Below the pieces are notes generated by a model that had not been told where the DNA came from, did no database searches, and was given only the letters and a program-made list of their open reading frames with translations. The position numbers and the translations under genes are program-made. This document shows, piece after piece, positions 54,858 to 64,000 of a stretch of DNA of 64,000 bases. Position 1 is the stretch's first letter; each line of letters starts with the position of its first letter. Source of the DNA: Nigrospora sphaerica (Eukaryota > Ascomycota > Sordariomycetes > Amphisphaeriales > Apiosporaceae). The DNA is taken from the NCBI GenBank assembly GCA_018287875.1, contig JAGVVL010000017.1:2604001-2668000 (forward strand), in the 5' to 3' direction.

Positions 54858-56030
54858 TTCCCCCTCATCATCGTCGTCCTCCGGACCCGTCCTCATCTTA
54901 TCACTGGCTCCCTCCTCTCTCCGGTCTTTTCTTTAGCTTGCGTCGACAATCAGCAAATCCCGGCCGACGGGTCAATGTGTTGCCAAGCGTGGCTGTGCGC
55001 CTGGGGCGAGTAGTATGTGTGTACTTGGTTAAAGGTCGCCTGCACGCCAAGCCCGGTATCCAGAGCAGTGAACACCAAACACACGCCCCGGCGACCGCCC
55101 TAGCATATGTATGCAGCATTGTCCGGGAGGCCTCCCAGCTTTAGCAGCGCGCCCCAAAGTCATCTGTGCGGAACACGCTAGTCCCTGTCATCCCCCCATT
55201 GTATCGCAACGGTGAAACGTCCTTGACCGTTTCGTGTCGTAATAAGTGTGTGTATGCAGGTGTTCTCTCACCGGCCGCAGACACGCGGCTGCAGCCAGGG
55301 ACCATATCCATGTGCTGTCGCGGGATGGACTTATTCTTGAGTGGGATCAGACGGTGCGAGCCAAGTTGGGCGCGAGCTGGGACGAGCGACTTTTTCGAGC
55401 CTTAGCCAACTGAAACGCCGCCCCCTTTGACTTTCCTAGGCCTTGGCGTCCGATATTGTGTCACTAGAGCGCCGAGCTCGATCTAGCCATGCATCGATAA
55501 AGCTGGCGGTTCGGGGACCTGTGGCCGCTGGTCATCTTGTCATGGAGGTGAGGAACAGGAGCCTCCGTCGAGAAAGCCAAGCGATCCAATCCTCGGCCAT
55601 GCATCTTTTCAGAGGTGCGGCACCCGTTACAATGCAAACAGCCATGGTCTGGGTGCCCAAACGAGTCAAGCGACAAACGTCACTTGCGGTTGGGACAGAG
55701 GCACTCGTCGAGTGTGTGATTAAAGCATCTGTGATCGCATTCAATAACATAAGTCATGACGTACTAGGTCTATTGCTGTATCCATGCTGTGCTGTGCATT
55801 GTGGGTGGAACACCAATTCGCCGCTGTCCCCCCGAAGGATAAAAATCTAGTCGTATGTAGGTGTTGTAGGCCCTAGGGACTCTCCCAGCCAAGAAGGGCT
55901 CCGGTTGCTGCGTGGCAATGCCGGGCCTTTGTACGTAAAATCGTCGATTGCGCGTTCTTCCTCGCACTGTTTTAATACAAGAACGCTACGTCTGCTGTCA
56001 GTGCGCCATGTCTCTGATGGTAGGACTCCT
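52942..56030. other. 3.1 kb spacer, no recognisable gene
   Basis: Promoter side of the Ca2+/H+ exchanger and 3' side of the GH81 gene. The first ~800 bp are strongly pyrimidine-rich on the minus strand, like a long promoter or leader. Contains a (TTC)n run at 54822-54856. Frames of up to 181 codons look like composition artefacts. Confidence 0.55.
54822..54856. repeat. (TTC)n microsatellite
   Basis: About eleven TTC units, in non-coding DNA. Confidence 0.9.
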
Positions 56031-58732
56031 CTACTCACCCGCCGCATACGCCTGATACCACGTCAACGAGGCACCGCCATCCAGCCAAGAACGGTCAAAG
56101 TTCTTTGCCGAAAAAAAAGCCCAAGCTGACTTGGGGTCGACCGTGGCCAAATTGCCGTAGAGGATGCTCTTCCAGCCGCCCTGCACATTGTCTGCCCGTC
56201 CGTTGTCGAAATACGTGGCCCACTCTTGTTGTACGAATTTGGGGGGCCGCGTGAGCTTGGAGCTTGGCAGCAGCGGTAGCATGTGGATTCCTTGGATGTA
56301 CTCGATGTTGGCGCCGAAGTACGTCGTATGGTCGCACTTATTCTCGAAAAGGATGCCCGCCACTCGATTTCCAATGAAATTCTCGGGCTGTACATTGTTA
56401 TCCGACCTGTAGAGGTAGTACTGGTTGAGCGACCGCGCAATGACGGTGAGCATGAGGTTTCCTCGGGCCTCCATGTTGGCGTCCTTGATGACGTTACCCC
56501 ACATCTTTATGGCATAGGCGTGCATTGCGTCTTCCGAACTTGATTCTTGGTCCTGTCGCGGCCGTTAGCCGCCAGCCGTCTGTCTCCCCGTACAACGTCA
56601 CCACACCTACCTTGCCATCGAGCGTCTCGTACAGGCCATGGGCCCAACTGTGGCCATGATACCAATCGAAGTTGCGGAAGACGGGGAAATATCTGTCAGA
56701 ACTGCTTGGGTTGGCAATGTCTCGTACAAGTGTATTGACCCAGTCGACATTGGCGTGCGTGAGCCACCCGGGATCGAGGTGTCCGATGATGGCGGCCGTC
56801 AAGATGAAGTACCCATAGTGGAAATGGTGGTCGTTATAAAATGTATTGCCGAAATCCGCGCCACTGTTTCCTGTCTCGTATGTGGCCGAAGACACTATCC
56901 CACCCCAAGCGCCTGGCGTTGTCAGCACTCAAGGTTAGCACCGCGACGAGTTGCAATGCCGCCTTACTCTCGTAGTATAGGGGAAACTGCTGCTTATTTG
57001 CGGCAAATCGGCTGAATGCCGCCTTGAGGTGGGCGAGTCCACTGTGCGCCAACTTGGGGTTCCGCAGCAGATCGTGAACTGCAAAACAAATATGGGCAAA
57101 TTTCCCCAGCGCCTGCATTGCTGTCAGTATTCCGAAGCCGGGCAGGGACTGACCAAGACTTGCCTTTCCACTAAAGTACATCGAGTCGAGGTTCGACTGC
57201 TGATCAACATTCTGAGAGATCTCTTTCAGAGCCACTGGGCCAATGGTGTTGATCGCGTCTGCCTTTAGCGTCTTTTTGCTTCCAGTGACGGGATCCCATG
57301 GCGCAAAACCCATGGAAACAGGCATATTAGGCTCGACCATCGTCCACGAGTCTGCAACTACAGCGGTTGCCATTCCCTTGGTCGTGGTCTGCAGCCGAAC
57401 ATGGGTGATGGTGGCCTTGTGGGTCTGGTTGTCGAAGCATTCAACGTGGTGCGGCAAGGCGTACATCATCAACTTGGTGCTGGGGTGGCCTCCTTTTCCA
57501 TATGCGAAAGTGTAGGTACCCTTGCTGCCAGCTACAGAGCCAGAGAGCGTTACACCTGTTGGATATGCGCCGGAAGATGCATCGATGAGAGTCTCAGCGC
57601 CGCCTGGGTCCTTGGCCACTTGCACTATGCCGTTGTAGGGCCTCGAGGCCGTTGCATGGGCATTGTTGATCACGTGTAAATCCAGGGAGTCGCCCGTGGG
57701 CGAGTAAGCATATAGATGCCAGATTTTTCCGTCCTCGAGGTAGATGGTATACTTTGTTACACCGGGCTTCGCGCCTTTCGTGGACTTGGTGACGGTCTTG
57801 AAAAAAATGCCGGTGCTAATGGTTGGCGTCGAACCATGGTAAATACCAGTCACATAGGCCATACCTTGCACTAGCGGGAATGTAAGCATCGTCTTGCCCT
57901 CGGCCGTGTCCAAGAGATTAACATTGACGGACTGAGCCTCCATCCTGTCGAGTGTCAATGCGGTGCTAGGTCCTAGTTCTGCGGCTGCCAGGCACAAAGA
58001 CTGAATGCCGATAGGGTTCAGAAAGTATTTCGCGGCGCCTGTCTCGGGAACCGCCTCGCCATAAACTCTCTGGTGAGCCTCGATGTGGGAAACCGCCAGA
58101 CCCCAACTGGACGAGGGCCCCTGACCCTTTGCCCAGGCGACGGAGTAGGGGTGCAAAAACGTTGGCGCATTCTGATTCCCGAGGAAGAAGTTGGCGTAAA
58201 ACTTATTTGTCTGGTGCGGGCCTGGGCCGATGATACCAGTTCGAGGCACGGGATGGTCCTTTCGAACCTTGAAGATGGTAGACGGGGCACCCGTCGCAAT
58301 GGGCGCCTGAAAAATGTTAGATGAAGCAGCTGGGTACTCCATTTTCGGCGTAATCGTGGGTTTCAGCTCAGGGCCGAAGGACACGAGTAGTGAAAGGGGT
58401 TCCGTTATACGGCCAGTGGGGAAAGGTATGATACTCGACCTCCCTTCGACCTCGAGGTTTGGTACGACTCGGCCAGTTGGATCCGGTCTAATGGTTGACT
58501 GTGGTGAGGGAACCTGGACGACACCAGTTGGCGAGATACTGGTGGCTACTACACCGATGGGCTGGGTAACCTCCCGGTTGGGGCCGTCGGCAACGGGTAG
58601 GGGCAAGTGTCCTTCAGGTTGAGATTCCCTTTTCCCCGACAAGAGGTTATTGGCACTAAACCGCAACGGCAGTCTAGGGGCACTACAGGCCAACTGTATC
58701 TGGAGTAAGGTTAGCCAAGTATGTCTCCACAT
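56031..58732 (-). CDS. Endo-1,3-beta-glucanase, glycoside hydrolase family 81 (Eng1/Eng2-like)
   Basis: Cleaves beta-1,3-glucan of the fungal cell wall, as in septum dissolution or remodelling. Exons 58732-56968, 56912-56611 and 56552-56031; 862 aa. Splices restore FPLYYES|AWGGIVS and [14 protein letters not shown] short hydrophobic N-terminus ([13 protein letters not shown]) is a likely signal peptide. A Ser/Thr/Pro-rich region follows with repeated PTG motifs (about 50-150), probably O-glycosylated. The GH81 module starts at [13 protein letters not shown] and [10 protein letters not shown]. The conserved [11 protein letters not shown] carries the acid Asp, and QESSSEDAM the second carboxylate, as recalled for family 81. 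No carbohydrate-binding module or GPI signal. The stop codon at 56033-56031 lies inside a perfect donor (GTGAGTAG), so a very short extra last exon is possible. An acceptor-like sequence within the signal peptide also leaves the start slightly uncertain. Confidence 0.9.
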
Positions 58733-60343
58733 CGTGACAGGAGTACGAGAATAGGGAAAGGCGGTCGGTAGCAGTTGGGGTTTAAATCACCAGCGCAACG
58801 ACGTGCTCGCTCGTTCCGATTTCAATGGGAGAGCGAAGACCAGGTCGAGTCGATGTCGCAGGGGAAACCAGCAGCGTGAAACCGAGGTATGTCTTCGAAC
58901 GGCCTGACAAGCTGGGTGACGACTGAGCGTGACTGAAAGTGTGGGTGAAATAGTCGCATCCTCAAAGCGACAGTGGCCCGAGGGGCTGTCTGTAGAAGTA
59001 TATTCCAAGAGGTATGACCGACAATAGCCCCGGTGACGAGAATTGACCCAAACAATCAAATCACGACGACGAGCTATGCGTTACGCACGCTGGGAAAGTG
59101 ATGTCTGGGCGTGCTGGGCCTGGAACTGTCGACTTACAAGAGACGTGTGAGAGAAGCGACAGTCTATATTGGGTCGTGGAACGGATGCCAGAGTGGGGGA
59201 AGATTGACTCTATGGCGTCGGATGGTGATTGGAGCACGGGGAAGATACAGGTAGAGACGGAAAGGACAGCGCCAATGTGATCAGGGATGAAGATGCTGAC
59301 GAGGAGGGCGAAGATGCACAGCTGAAGAGGTCGTAAGAAGGGTCACAGGACAAAGGGGCAAGTGAGTAACTGTAGGTGTCGATGATGTGTGGGTGGTGTA
59401 GTGACGGCTTGTGAGCTCTCGTCTCGCGGGGCAAGACGAGTTCCTTGGAGGCTCCACGGGGCCGGGCATCTCGCGCCTTCCACCCATGGGACGAACACGG
59501 CGCAATTGCGCCTGCCACTTCGAACTCACCTCTCAGTCGCAACTGACCGAATCGGTCTCGGCTGCTGGAGAGTCCTTTCGTTCTTATGTCGTTCTACTAC
59601 TTACATACTCATTTCCTCGGCCGTGGGTGATGACGAGGCCCCAAGCGGGGCCCTAAGTCAGAGACTCTTGGCAACGACTCTGGCAACGCCAAAAATGGCC
59701 CTTCAGCATCCGAATAGCCGGTTGAGGCGCCTACGATCAACAGGGAGTGCCCATTCCAAACGCCGCGCATATGCAGGGTGGCAGAGGCCGGCTGTGCTTG
59801 ATTTGATCAATTCCGACGGGACTGACACGACTGCGCACACCCTCCTCTCAGCAAGCAAAAATTGCTCTCGTGTGCCACCTGTGGCGCCTTCAGGTGATGT
59901 TGCATTCGGTCATATGAGTGTTAAGTCGTAGTAACGCACAACAGGCATGTAGGTCTTTGCTGATTCCCGTTCCCAAACGGCCCTCCTCCGGCCTTTCGGC
60001 CGACAGCTCGCAACGGCCCGCGTGGGAACGCTCCAGGGGAGATGTGAGGCTGCATGGGTGCATGAGCATGAAATGCTCACAACCCCTGTCGTTACCCAGA
60101 ATCCAGCCAAACCCCGGTGTTGTACGGATGCCGCCCGCATGCTCAGTCACCGAAGCCCCGTGGCGCCTCTCGCCCACCAAAATTCGGGCCCTGGCCGGGC
60201 CTGACCAGACTTTTAGCTGCTGTGCTCAGGCTTTGCCGAAAACTGTCGGAACTTGTCCCTACCACGATGGGAGTTAGCAGTTTCTCATAGAACAGGTAGT
60301 CGTGGAGCGTATTCCGGCCAGAAGGGCTGCCCAGGATACCGGC
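58733..60343. other. Spacer between GH81 and the DUF2237 gene
   Basis: 1.6 kb containing the GH81 promoter and the 3' end of the DUF2237 gene. No gene seen. Confidence 0.55.
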
Positions 60344-60780
60344 TTACAAATCAACCATACTCAGCGCACTGTCTTCGGTGGCGTCCAGATCGACGCGAGG
60401 TACGCCCAGGACGCTGACTCGTCCCGCTTTGTAGGCCTGGTAGGCTTCGAGCCACCGCGCAGTGCAGAGGCACCACTTGCACCCACCCGTCAGACCAGCC
60501 GACCGCAGGTCATTCCCCCGGGATGCACTGAAGTCGAGAAACTCGTCCGTCACGATGCCCGCGACAGCGTGGTTGCCCGGGTCCACGGCGGCACCGTTGG
60601 GCAGAGCCGTGCGGCAGTACCCATCACGAAAGAAGCCCGTGGCGGGGGACGACGAGAAGTGCTTCAGGGGCTGGCGGAAGACTGTGAGGGAATTCACGAT
60701 GAGCTGGTACGAGGCAGCGCAAAAAGGCAGTGGATGGGTAAAGTCGGGGGTTTTCGCTTACCATTAAGACTGGAAGCCAT
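60344..60780 (-). CDS. DUF2237 family protein
   Basis: Exon 1 is 60780-60762 (19 nt), the intron is 60761-60682 (GTAAGC donor, CTCACAG acceptor) and exon 2 is 60681-60344; 118 aa, the usual length for the family. Recognised by the motifs TGFFRDGYCRT, HAVAGIVTDEFLDFSASRGNDLRSAG and GGCKWCLCTARWLEAYQA. These define DUF2237, found mainly in bacteria and also in fungi. Function is unknown. Four cysteines (29, 74, 77, 79) are positioned in motifs and could bind a metal or react with thiols. No signal peptide or membrane segment. The start at 60780 (MASSLN) fits bacterial homologues that begin just before the V-F-G/R-x-P-L motif, but the frame is open upstream to 60936, so a longer N-terminus (perhaps a targeting signal, being Arg-rich) is possible. 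Confidence 0.82.
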
Positions 60781-61915
60781 TCTCACAATTGCCGCGGCTG
60801 GCGATGCTGACGGGACAACTCTGATGCGAGAAGCCGCAGTGGATGTTGCCTCGAGAACACGCTCACGCAGCCGTAGGTTATCGATACGGGCTAATCGGAA
60901 TGGACCGATGCGTGTGACGTTTGCTCTTGGGGTCATTGATCAATCGTATCTGGAATGGGACGGAATGGAGACGGCAACGATTGGCGATCTACGGGGCACG
61001 AACGCGGGAGAACCGGGTGCGGGTGGCCGACAATGCCCCTGCCCCACCACCAAATGCATGTAAGCTTCCCCGCCACTCGCACTTACACGGGCGGCCCTTC
61101 TTCAGCTTGGAGGTTCGGTTACTTCAGAGGCCAAGGACGTACTGATAGCCCCAGAAAGTGTCTTTCCTTCGCGAATGACTCGCCCCTGAGAAAGGCAGCA
61201 CACAATCCCTTCCCCCTCCCCACGCCTTGCAACAAACCCTACGGGTTAAGGCTACACCGGTCCGCTGGTCCGCTGGTGACGACAACCTCTCGAGTACTGT
61301 GCCTCTCCCGACGGGCCCGGGATGTGCCAGATCGCACCAAGCAAAGTAGACCCGCCCTACAGCATCCTCGACGTGGGGGGGAAGCATCTCTCCCTTGCGG
61401 GGTGAATCGAGGGAGCTGAGGCCATCCCTCGTTCGTTCGCGGGGTAGACGCATGGCTTCTCAACTCTAATGGGCTAGAAAATCCTTCAGAGCCCAGACTC
61501 TCAACCATTGGCGGACCTCGTCGCTCAGTTTTGCATCATTAGAAGAGGCAATGACTGATGTTTTGAGGGGGACAGAGAGGGGGGCTCGTCAAACTGTCCG
61601 GAAGAGGATGTTTACATGTCGTCCCGCCGCAACCCCCATGGCACCATTGGCTCGGGACGATTCCCAGGCGCTACCAGTACAACGCGGGTGCACCAATGAA
61701 CTCGCCACTGATATCGGCGCTCCAGGAACATGCCCGCGTGGAAGCTGGGACCCTCGCTGTACTTATCACTTCAGCCACTTGCTATAAGAGCGTCGTTCTT
61801 TCGCAAAACGACCGGCGAAACGGGCGAGCCCGTGCATTCACTCAACGCTTACTTGCACTGCTCGGCTAATCCGCATTTTTGAACTCACAGTGTTGCTCTC
61901 CCACTCTTGACAGCA
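60781..61915. other. Divergent spacer between the DUF2237 gene and the 3-phosphoglycerate dehydrogenase gene
   Basis: 1.14 kb with no coding signal. Includes TGACTC at 61176-61181, the core of the Gcn4/CPC1 amino-acid-control site, and a TATA-like element at 61783-61788. Confidence 0.5.
61783..61788 (+). promoter_or_regulatory. TATA-like element of the 3-phosphoglycerate dehydrogenase gene
   Basis: TATAAG within GCTATAAGAGCG, 128 bp upstream of the ATG at 61916. Confidence 0.5.
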
Positions 61916-63703
61916 ATGGCCCCTACTGCTTTGGGTGGCGACCGGCTGGAAGTGACCGGCTCTTCCAAGCCCCGTATTCTCATCCCTGAGAAAGTATCAG
62001 CTGATGGTCTTGCCCTGCTGAGTGCCGACTTTGAGATCGACCAGAGGTCGGGACTGTCAGCTGAAGAACTCATTGACCTCATCCCTTCGTACCACGGTCT
62101 CATCGTTCGCTCCGAGACCAAAGTCACCGCTCCAGTCCTTGCCGCCGGGACCAACCTGCGCGTCGTTGCGCGTGCTGGTGTCGGCGTCGACAACATCGAC
62201 GTCGACGCCGCCACTGGACACGGCATCATCGTGGTGAACTCGCCCGCGGGCAACATTGTTGCTGCCGCCGAGCATACAGTGGCATTGCTACTCGCCACCG
62301 CGCGCAATATCGGTCGTGCCGACCGGACCTTCAAGGACGGCCGATGGGAGCGGAGCAAGCTGGTGGGCGTGGAGGTCGGGCGCAAGACGCTCGGCATCAT
62401 TGGGCTGGGAAAAGTGGGCATGAAAGTGGCCCGGATGTGTGTTGGGCTCGGCATGGAGGTGATTGCCGTGGACCCTTATGCAAGTGCCGAGTTGGCCAGG
62501 CAAGCCAACGTACAGCTCGTCGCTGCGCTGTCGGATATGCTCCCTATCGTCGACTTTTTGACCATCCACACGCCCCTGCTAGCGAGCACCCTCGATCTAC
62601 TTGGCGAGGCGGAGTTCAAGAAGATGAAGCCAACGGCCCGCGTCCTCAATGTCGCCCGGGGCGGCGTTTACAACGAGGCCGCTCTTATAAAGGCCTTGGA
62701 CGAGGGGTGGATTGCCGGGGCTGGCATTGATGTTTTCACCCAAGAGCCACCAGAGGAAGGAAGCATCGCTGCGAAGCTTGCCCGGCATGAAAAGGTGGTT
62801 TCGACCCCGCACCTGGGCGCCAGTACCGTCGAGGCCCAGGAAAACGTTAGTCTCGACGTCTGCACGCAGGTGCTTCTGATCCTGAGGGGTGGGCTGCCGA
62901 CCAGTGCCGTGAATGCGCCTCTCATTCTCCCGGAGGAGTACCGGAAACTCCGGCCGTTCGTCCGGCTCATCGAGAAGATGGGCAGCCTCTACACGCAACA
63001 CTATGTGGGCGCCAAAGGTGGCATGCTGGGCGGGCGCAAGTTCGAACTGGTGTACCATGGGGACCTGGCTTCGGTCAACAATACGCGACCCCTTTTTGCC
63101 GCCCTCGTCAAGGGGCTGGTCTCCACGATTTCGGACTCGGGGGGACGCGACGTCAACATTGTGAATGCGACCTTCATTGCGAAGGAGAAAGGTCTCGTCA
63201 TCAACGAGCTGAAAACCCGCGAGACGGGCGAGTCGCAGACCTACGCCTCCTACGTGACGCTGCGTTCCACCGACACGGGGCGGCACGGAGAACAAGCCAT
63301 CGAGGGCTACGTCTCGGGCCACACCATCTACATCTCCAAGCTGGACCGCTTTTCCGCCAGCTTTACCCCCGAGGGCACGCTCCTGATCCTGCACAACTAC
63401 GACGAGCCGGGCAAGATCGGCGGCGTGGGCATGGTCGTAGGGCGGCACGGCATCAACATTCGCTTCATGCAGGTCGCCAGCCTGGAAAAGGGTGGCGACA
63501 ATGGAGGCGGCATGCCCGAGCTGACCAAAGTCGACTCGGCTGTGGCAGGTTTTGGGTCGCCCCACGGTGCCAAACAATATAATGGATCCGGCGGGGATGA
63601 GGCGCTCATGATCTTGGGGGTGGACGGCCGCGTCAGCAAAGAGCTCGTAGATGAGCTCAAGACAGAGGAGGGTATTTTGGATGTTAGTCTGGTCACTTTG
63701 TGA
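61916..63703 (+). CDS. D-3-phosphoglycerate dehydrogenase (serine synthesis)
   Basis: First step of the phosphorylated serine pathway: 3-phosphoglycerate plus NAD+ to 3-phosphohydroxypyruvate. Single exon, 595 aa. The substrate-binding N-terminus has RILIPEKVSADGLALL, IVRSETKVTAPVL and VVARAGVGVDNIDVDAAT. The NAD-binding motif is GIIGLGKVG. The catalytic Arg is in NVARGGVYNEAAL and the His in STPHLGAST. After the catalytic core come the allosteric substrate-binding domain (from about residue 315) and a C-terminal ACT-type region (LLILHNYDEPGKIGGVGMVVGRHGINI). The length and domain plan match the long bacterial/animal type rather than the shorter yeast Ser3 type. The ACT domain carries an insert (GGDNGGGMPELTKVDSAVAGFG). 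The ATG at 61916 is the first in frame; the frame itself opens with TTG at 61907. Confidence 0.95.
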   Translation: MAPTALGGDRLEVTGSSKPRILIPEKVSADGLALLSADFEIDQRSGLSAEELIDLIPSYHGLIVRSETKVTAPVLAAGTNLRVVARAGVGVDNIDVDAATGHGIIVVNSPAGNIVAAAEHTVALLLATARNIGRADRTFKDGRWERSKLVGVEVGRKTLGIIGLGKVGMKVARMCVGLGMEVIAVDPYASAELARQANVQLVAALSDMLPIVDFLTIHTPLLASTLDLLGEAEFKKMKPTARVLNVARGGVYNEAALIKALDEGWIAGAGIDVFTQEPPEEGSIAAKLARHEKVVSTPHLGASTVEAQENVSLDVCTQVLLILRGGLPTSAVNAPLILPEEYRKLRPFVRLIEKMGSLYTQHYVGAKGGMLGGRKFELVYHGDLASVNNTRPLFAALVKGLVSTISDSGGRDVNIVNATFIAKEKGLVINELKTRETGESQTYASYVTLRSTDTGRHGEQAIEGYVSGHTIYISKLDRFSASFTPEGTLLILHNYDEPGKIGGVGMVVGRHGINIRFMQVASLEKGGDNGGGMPELTKVDSAVAGFGSPHGAKQYNGSGGDEALMILGVDGRVSKELVDELKTEEGILDVSLVTL

Positions 63704-63789
63704 AGAAATGGCTTGCCTAAATTGGGAATATTCGCTAAGACGTTACACACATGCTCATGGTCTCCGTGTCGATCGCGCAACCTACCATG

Positions 63790-64000
63790 TTAGGCCCTCT
63801 TCGACGCTTTCACCACGATGCCACTCAGGTGGGGAAACCAAGCTCCTTGCACCCTCCATTCCTTGTGTGGGTTTACCATCTCGATATCGAACTGCGTCAC
63901 CAGCGTCGCCACGAGTTTGTGAAGCTGTATCAGCGCCAAGTTCTCGCCGATACACCTGCGAGGGCCGCCTCCAAACACGAAGTCTGCAGCGTTCATGGCA
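63790..64000 (-). CDS. Cytochrome P450, C-terminal fragment (5' part beyond window)
   Basis: Only the last ~70 residues are inside the window. They contain the haem-binding loop FGGGPRRCIGENLAL (F-x-x-G-x-R-x-C-x-G with the thiolate Cys), the following L helix (LIQLHKLVATLVTQFDIEM) and a short C-terminus ending VVKASKRA. This pattern resembles fungal P450s of the pisatin-demethylase/benzoate-hydroxylase type, but family and substrate cannot be assigned from this piece. Its stop codon is 86 bp from that of the 3-phosphoglycerate dehydrogenase gene, with which it is convergent. Confidence 0.92.
   Translation of the reverse strand, partial: AMNAADFVFGGGPRRCIGENLALIQLHKLVATLVTQFDIEMVNPHKEWRVQGAWFPHLSGIVVKASKRA

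Noticed and set aside
55443..55850. 135-codon plus-strand frame 3' of the GH81 gene
   Set aside because: No recognisable domain and comparable frames on the other strand.
60302..61063. 253-codon plus-strand frame
   Set aside because: Antisense to the DUF2237 gene, which has clear family motifs and a valid intron; the plus frame has none.

Overview
The window is nuclear DNA from a filamentous ascomycete (Pezizomycotina, most likely a Sordariomycete). This rests on short introns with GTAAGT/GTATGT-type donors, CTAAC/CTGAC branch points and CAG/TAG acceptors; GC-rich coding sequence with strong third-position GC; long gene-free spacers carrying TAGGTACCTA and TACGGAGTAC words; and fungal gene architectures such as the SurE-TTL (Pby1-type) fusion, a PMC1-type Ca2+-ATPase, Duo1 and GH81. 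Exon structures were built by hand and checked for reading phase, GT/AG ends and agreement with recalled family motifs. No database search was run.

Layout, left to right (strand): PMC1-like Ca2+-ATPase, cut by the left edge (-); about 6.8 kb without a recognisable gene; Pby1-like SurE-TTL protein (-); an unrecognised SP/TP-rich probable nuclear protein (-); DASH subunit Duo1 (+) convergent with RNase H2 subunit B (-); Mcm10 (+), divergent from RNase H2B; a secreted Lys-Gly / Gly-Ala repeat protein (-); ETF-ubiquinone oxidoreductase (+); about 5.5 kb without a recognisable gene, ending in the long leader of TATA-binding protein (+); a probable peroxisomal FAD amine oxidase (-); U2SURP/SR140-like splicing factor (+); DRAP-deaminase-like enzyme (-) divergent from a DNAJC9-like J protein (+); Stn1 telomere protein (+); two-domain glyoxalase I with seven exons (-); VCX1-like Ca2+/H+ exchanger with five exons (-); GH81 endo-beta-1,3-glucanase (-); a DUF2237 protein (-) divergent from D-3-phosphoglycerate dehydrogenase (+); and the haem-binding end of a cytochrome P450, cut by the right edge (-).

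Most genes are housekeeping and do not form one pathway. Some share a theme. Both ends of vacuolar calcium uptake are present (pump and exchanger). Several genome-maintenance factors are present (Duo1, RNase H2B, Mcm10, Stn1). Several genes are placed head to head with 0.5-1.5 kb between start codons. No tRNA, rRNA, intact transposon or secondary-metabolite cluster was seen. The least understood items are the secreted repeat protein (about 24.6-25.7 kb), the unrecognised nuclear protein (14.8-16.2 kb), the DUF2237 gene (60.3-60.8 kb) and a short segment rich in inverted repeats near 43.5-43.9 kb.
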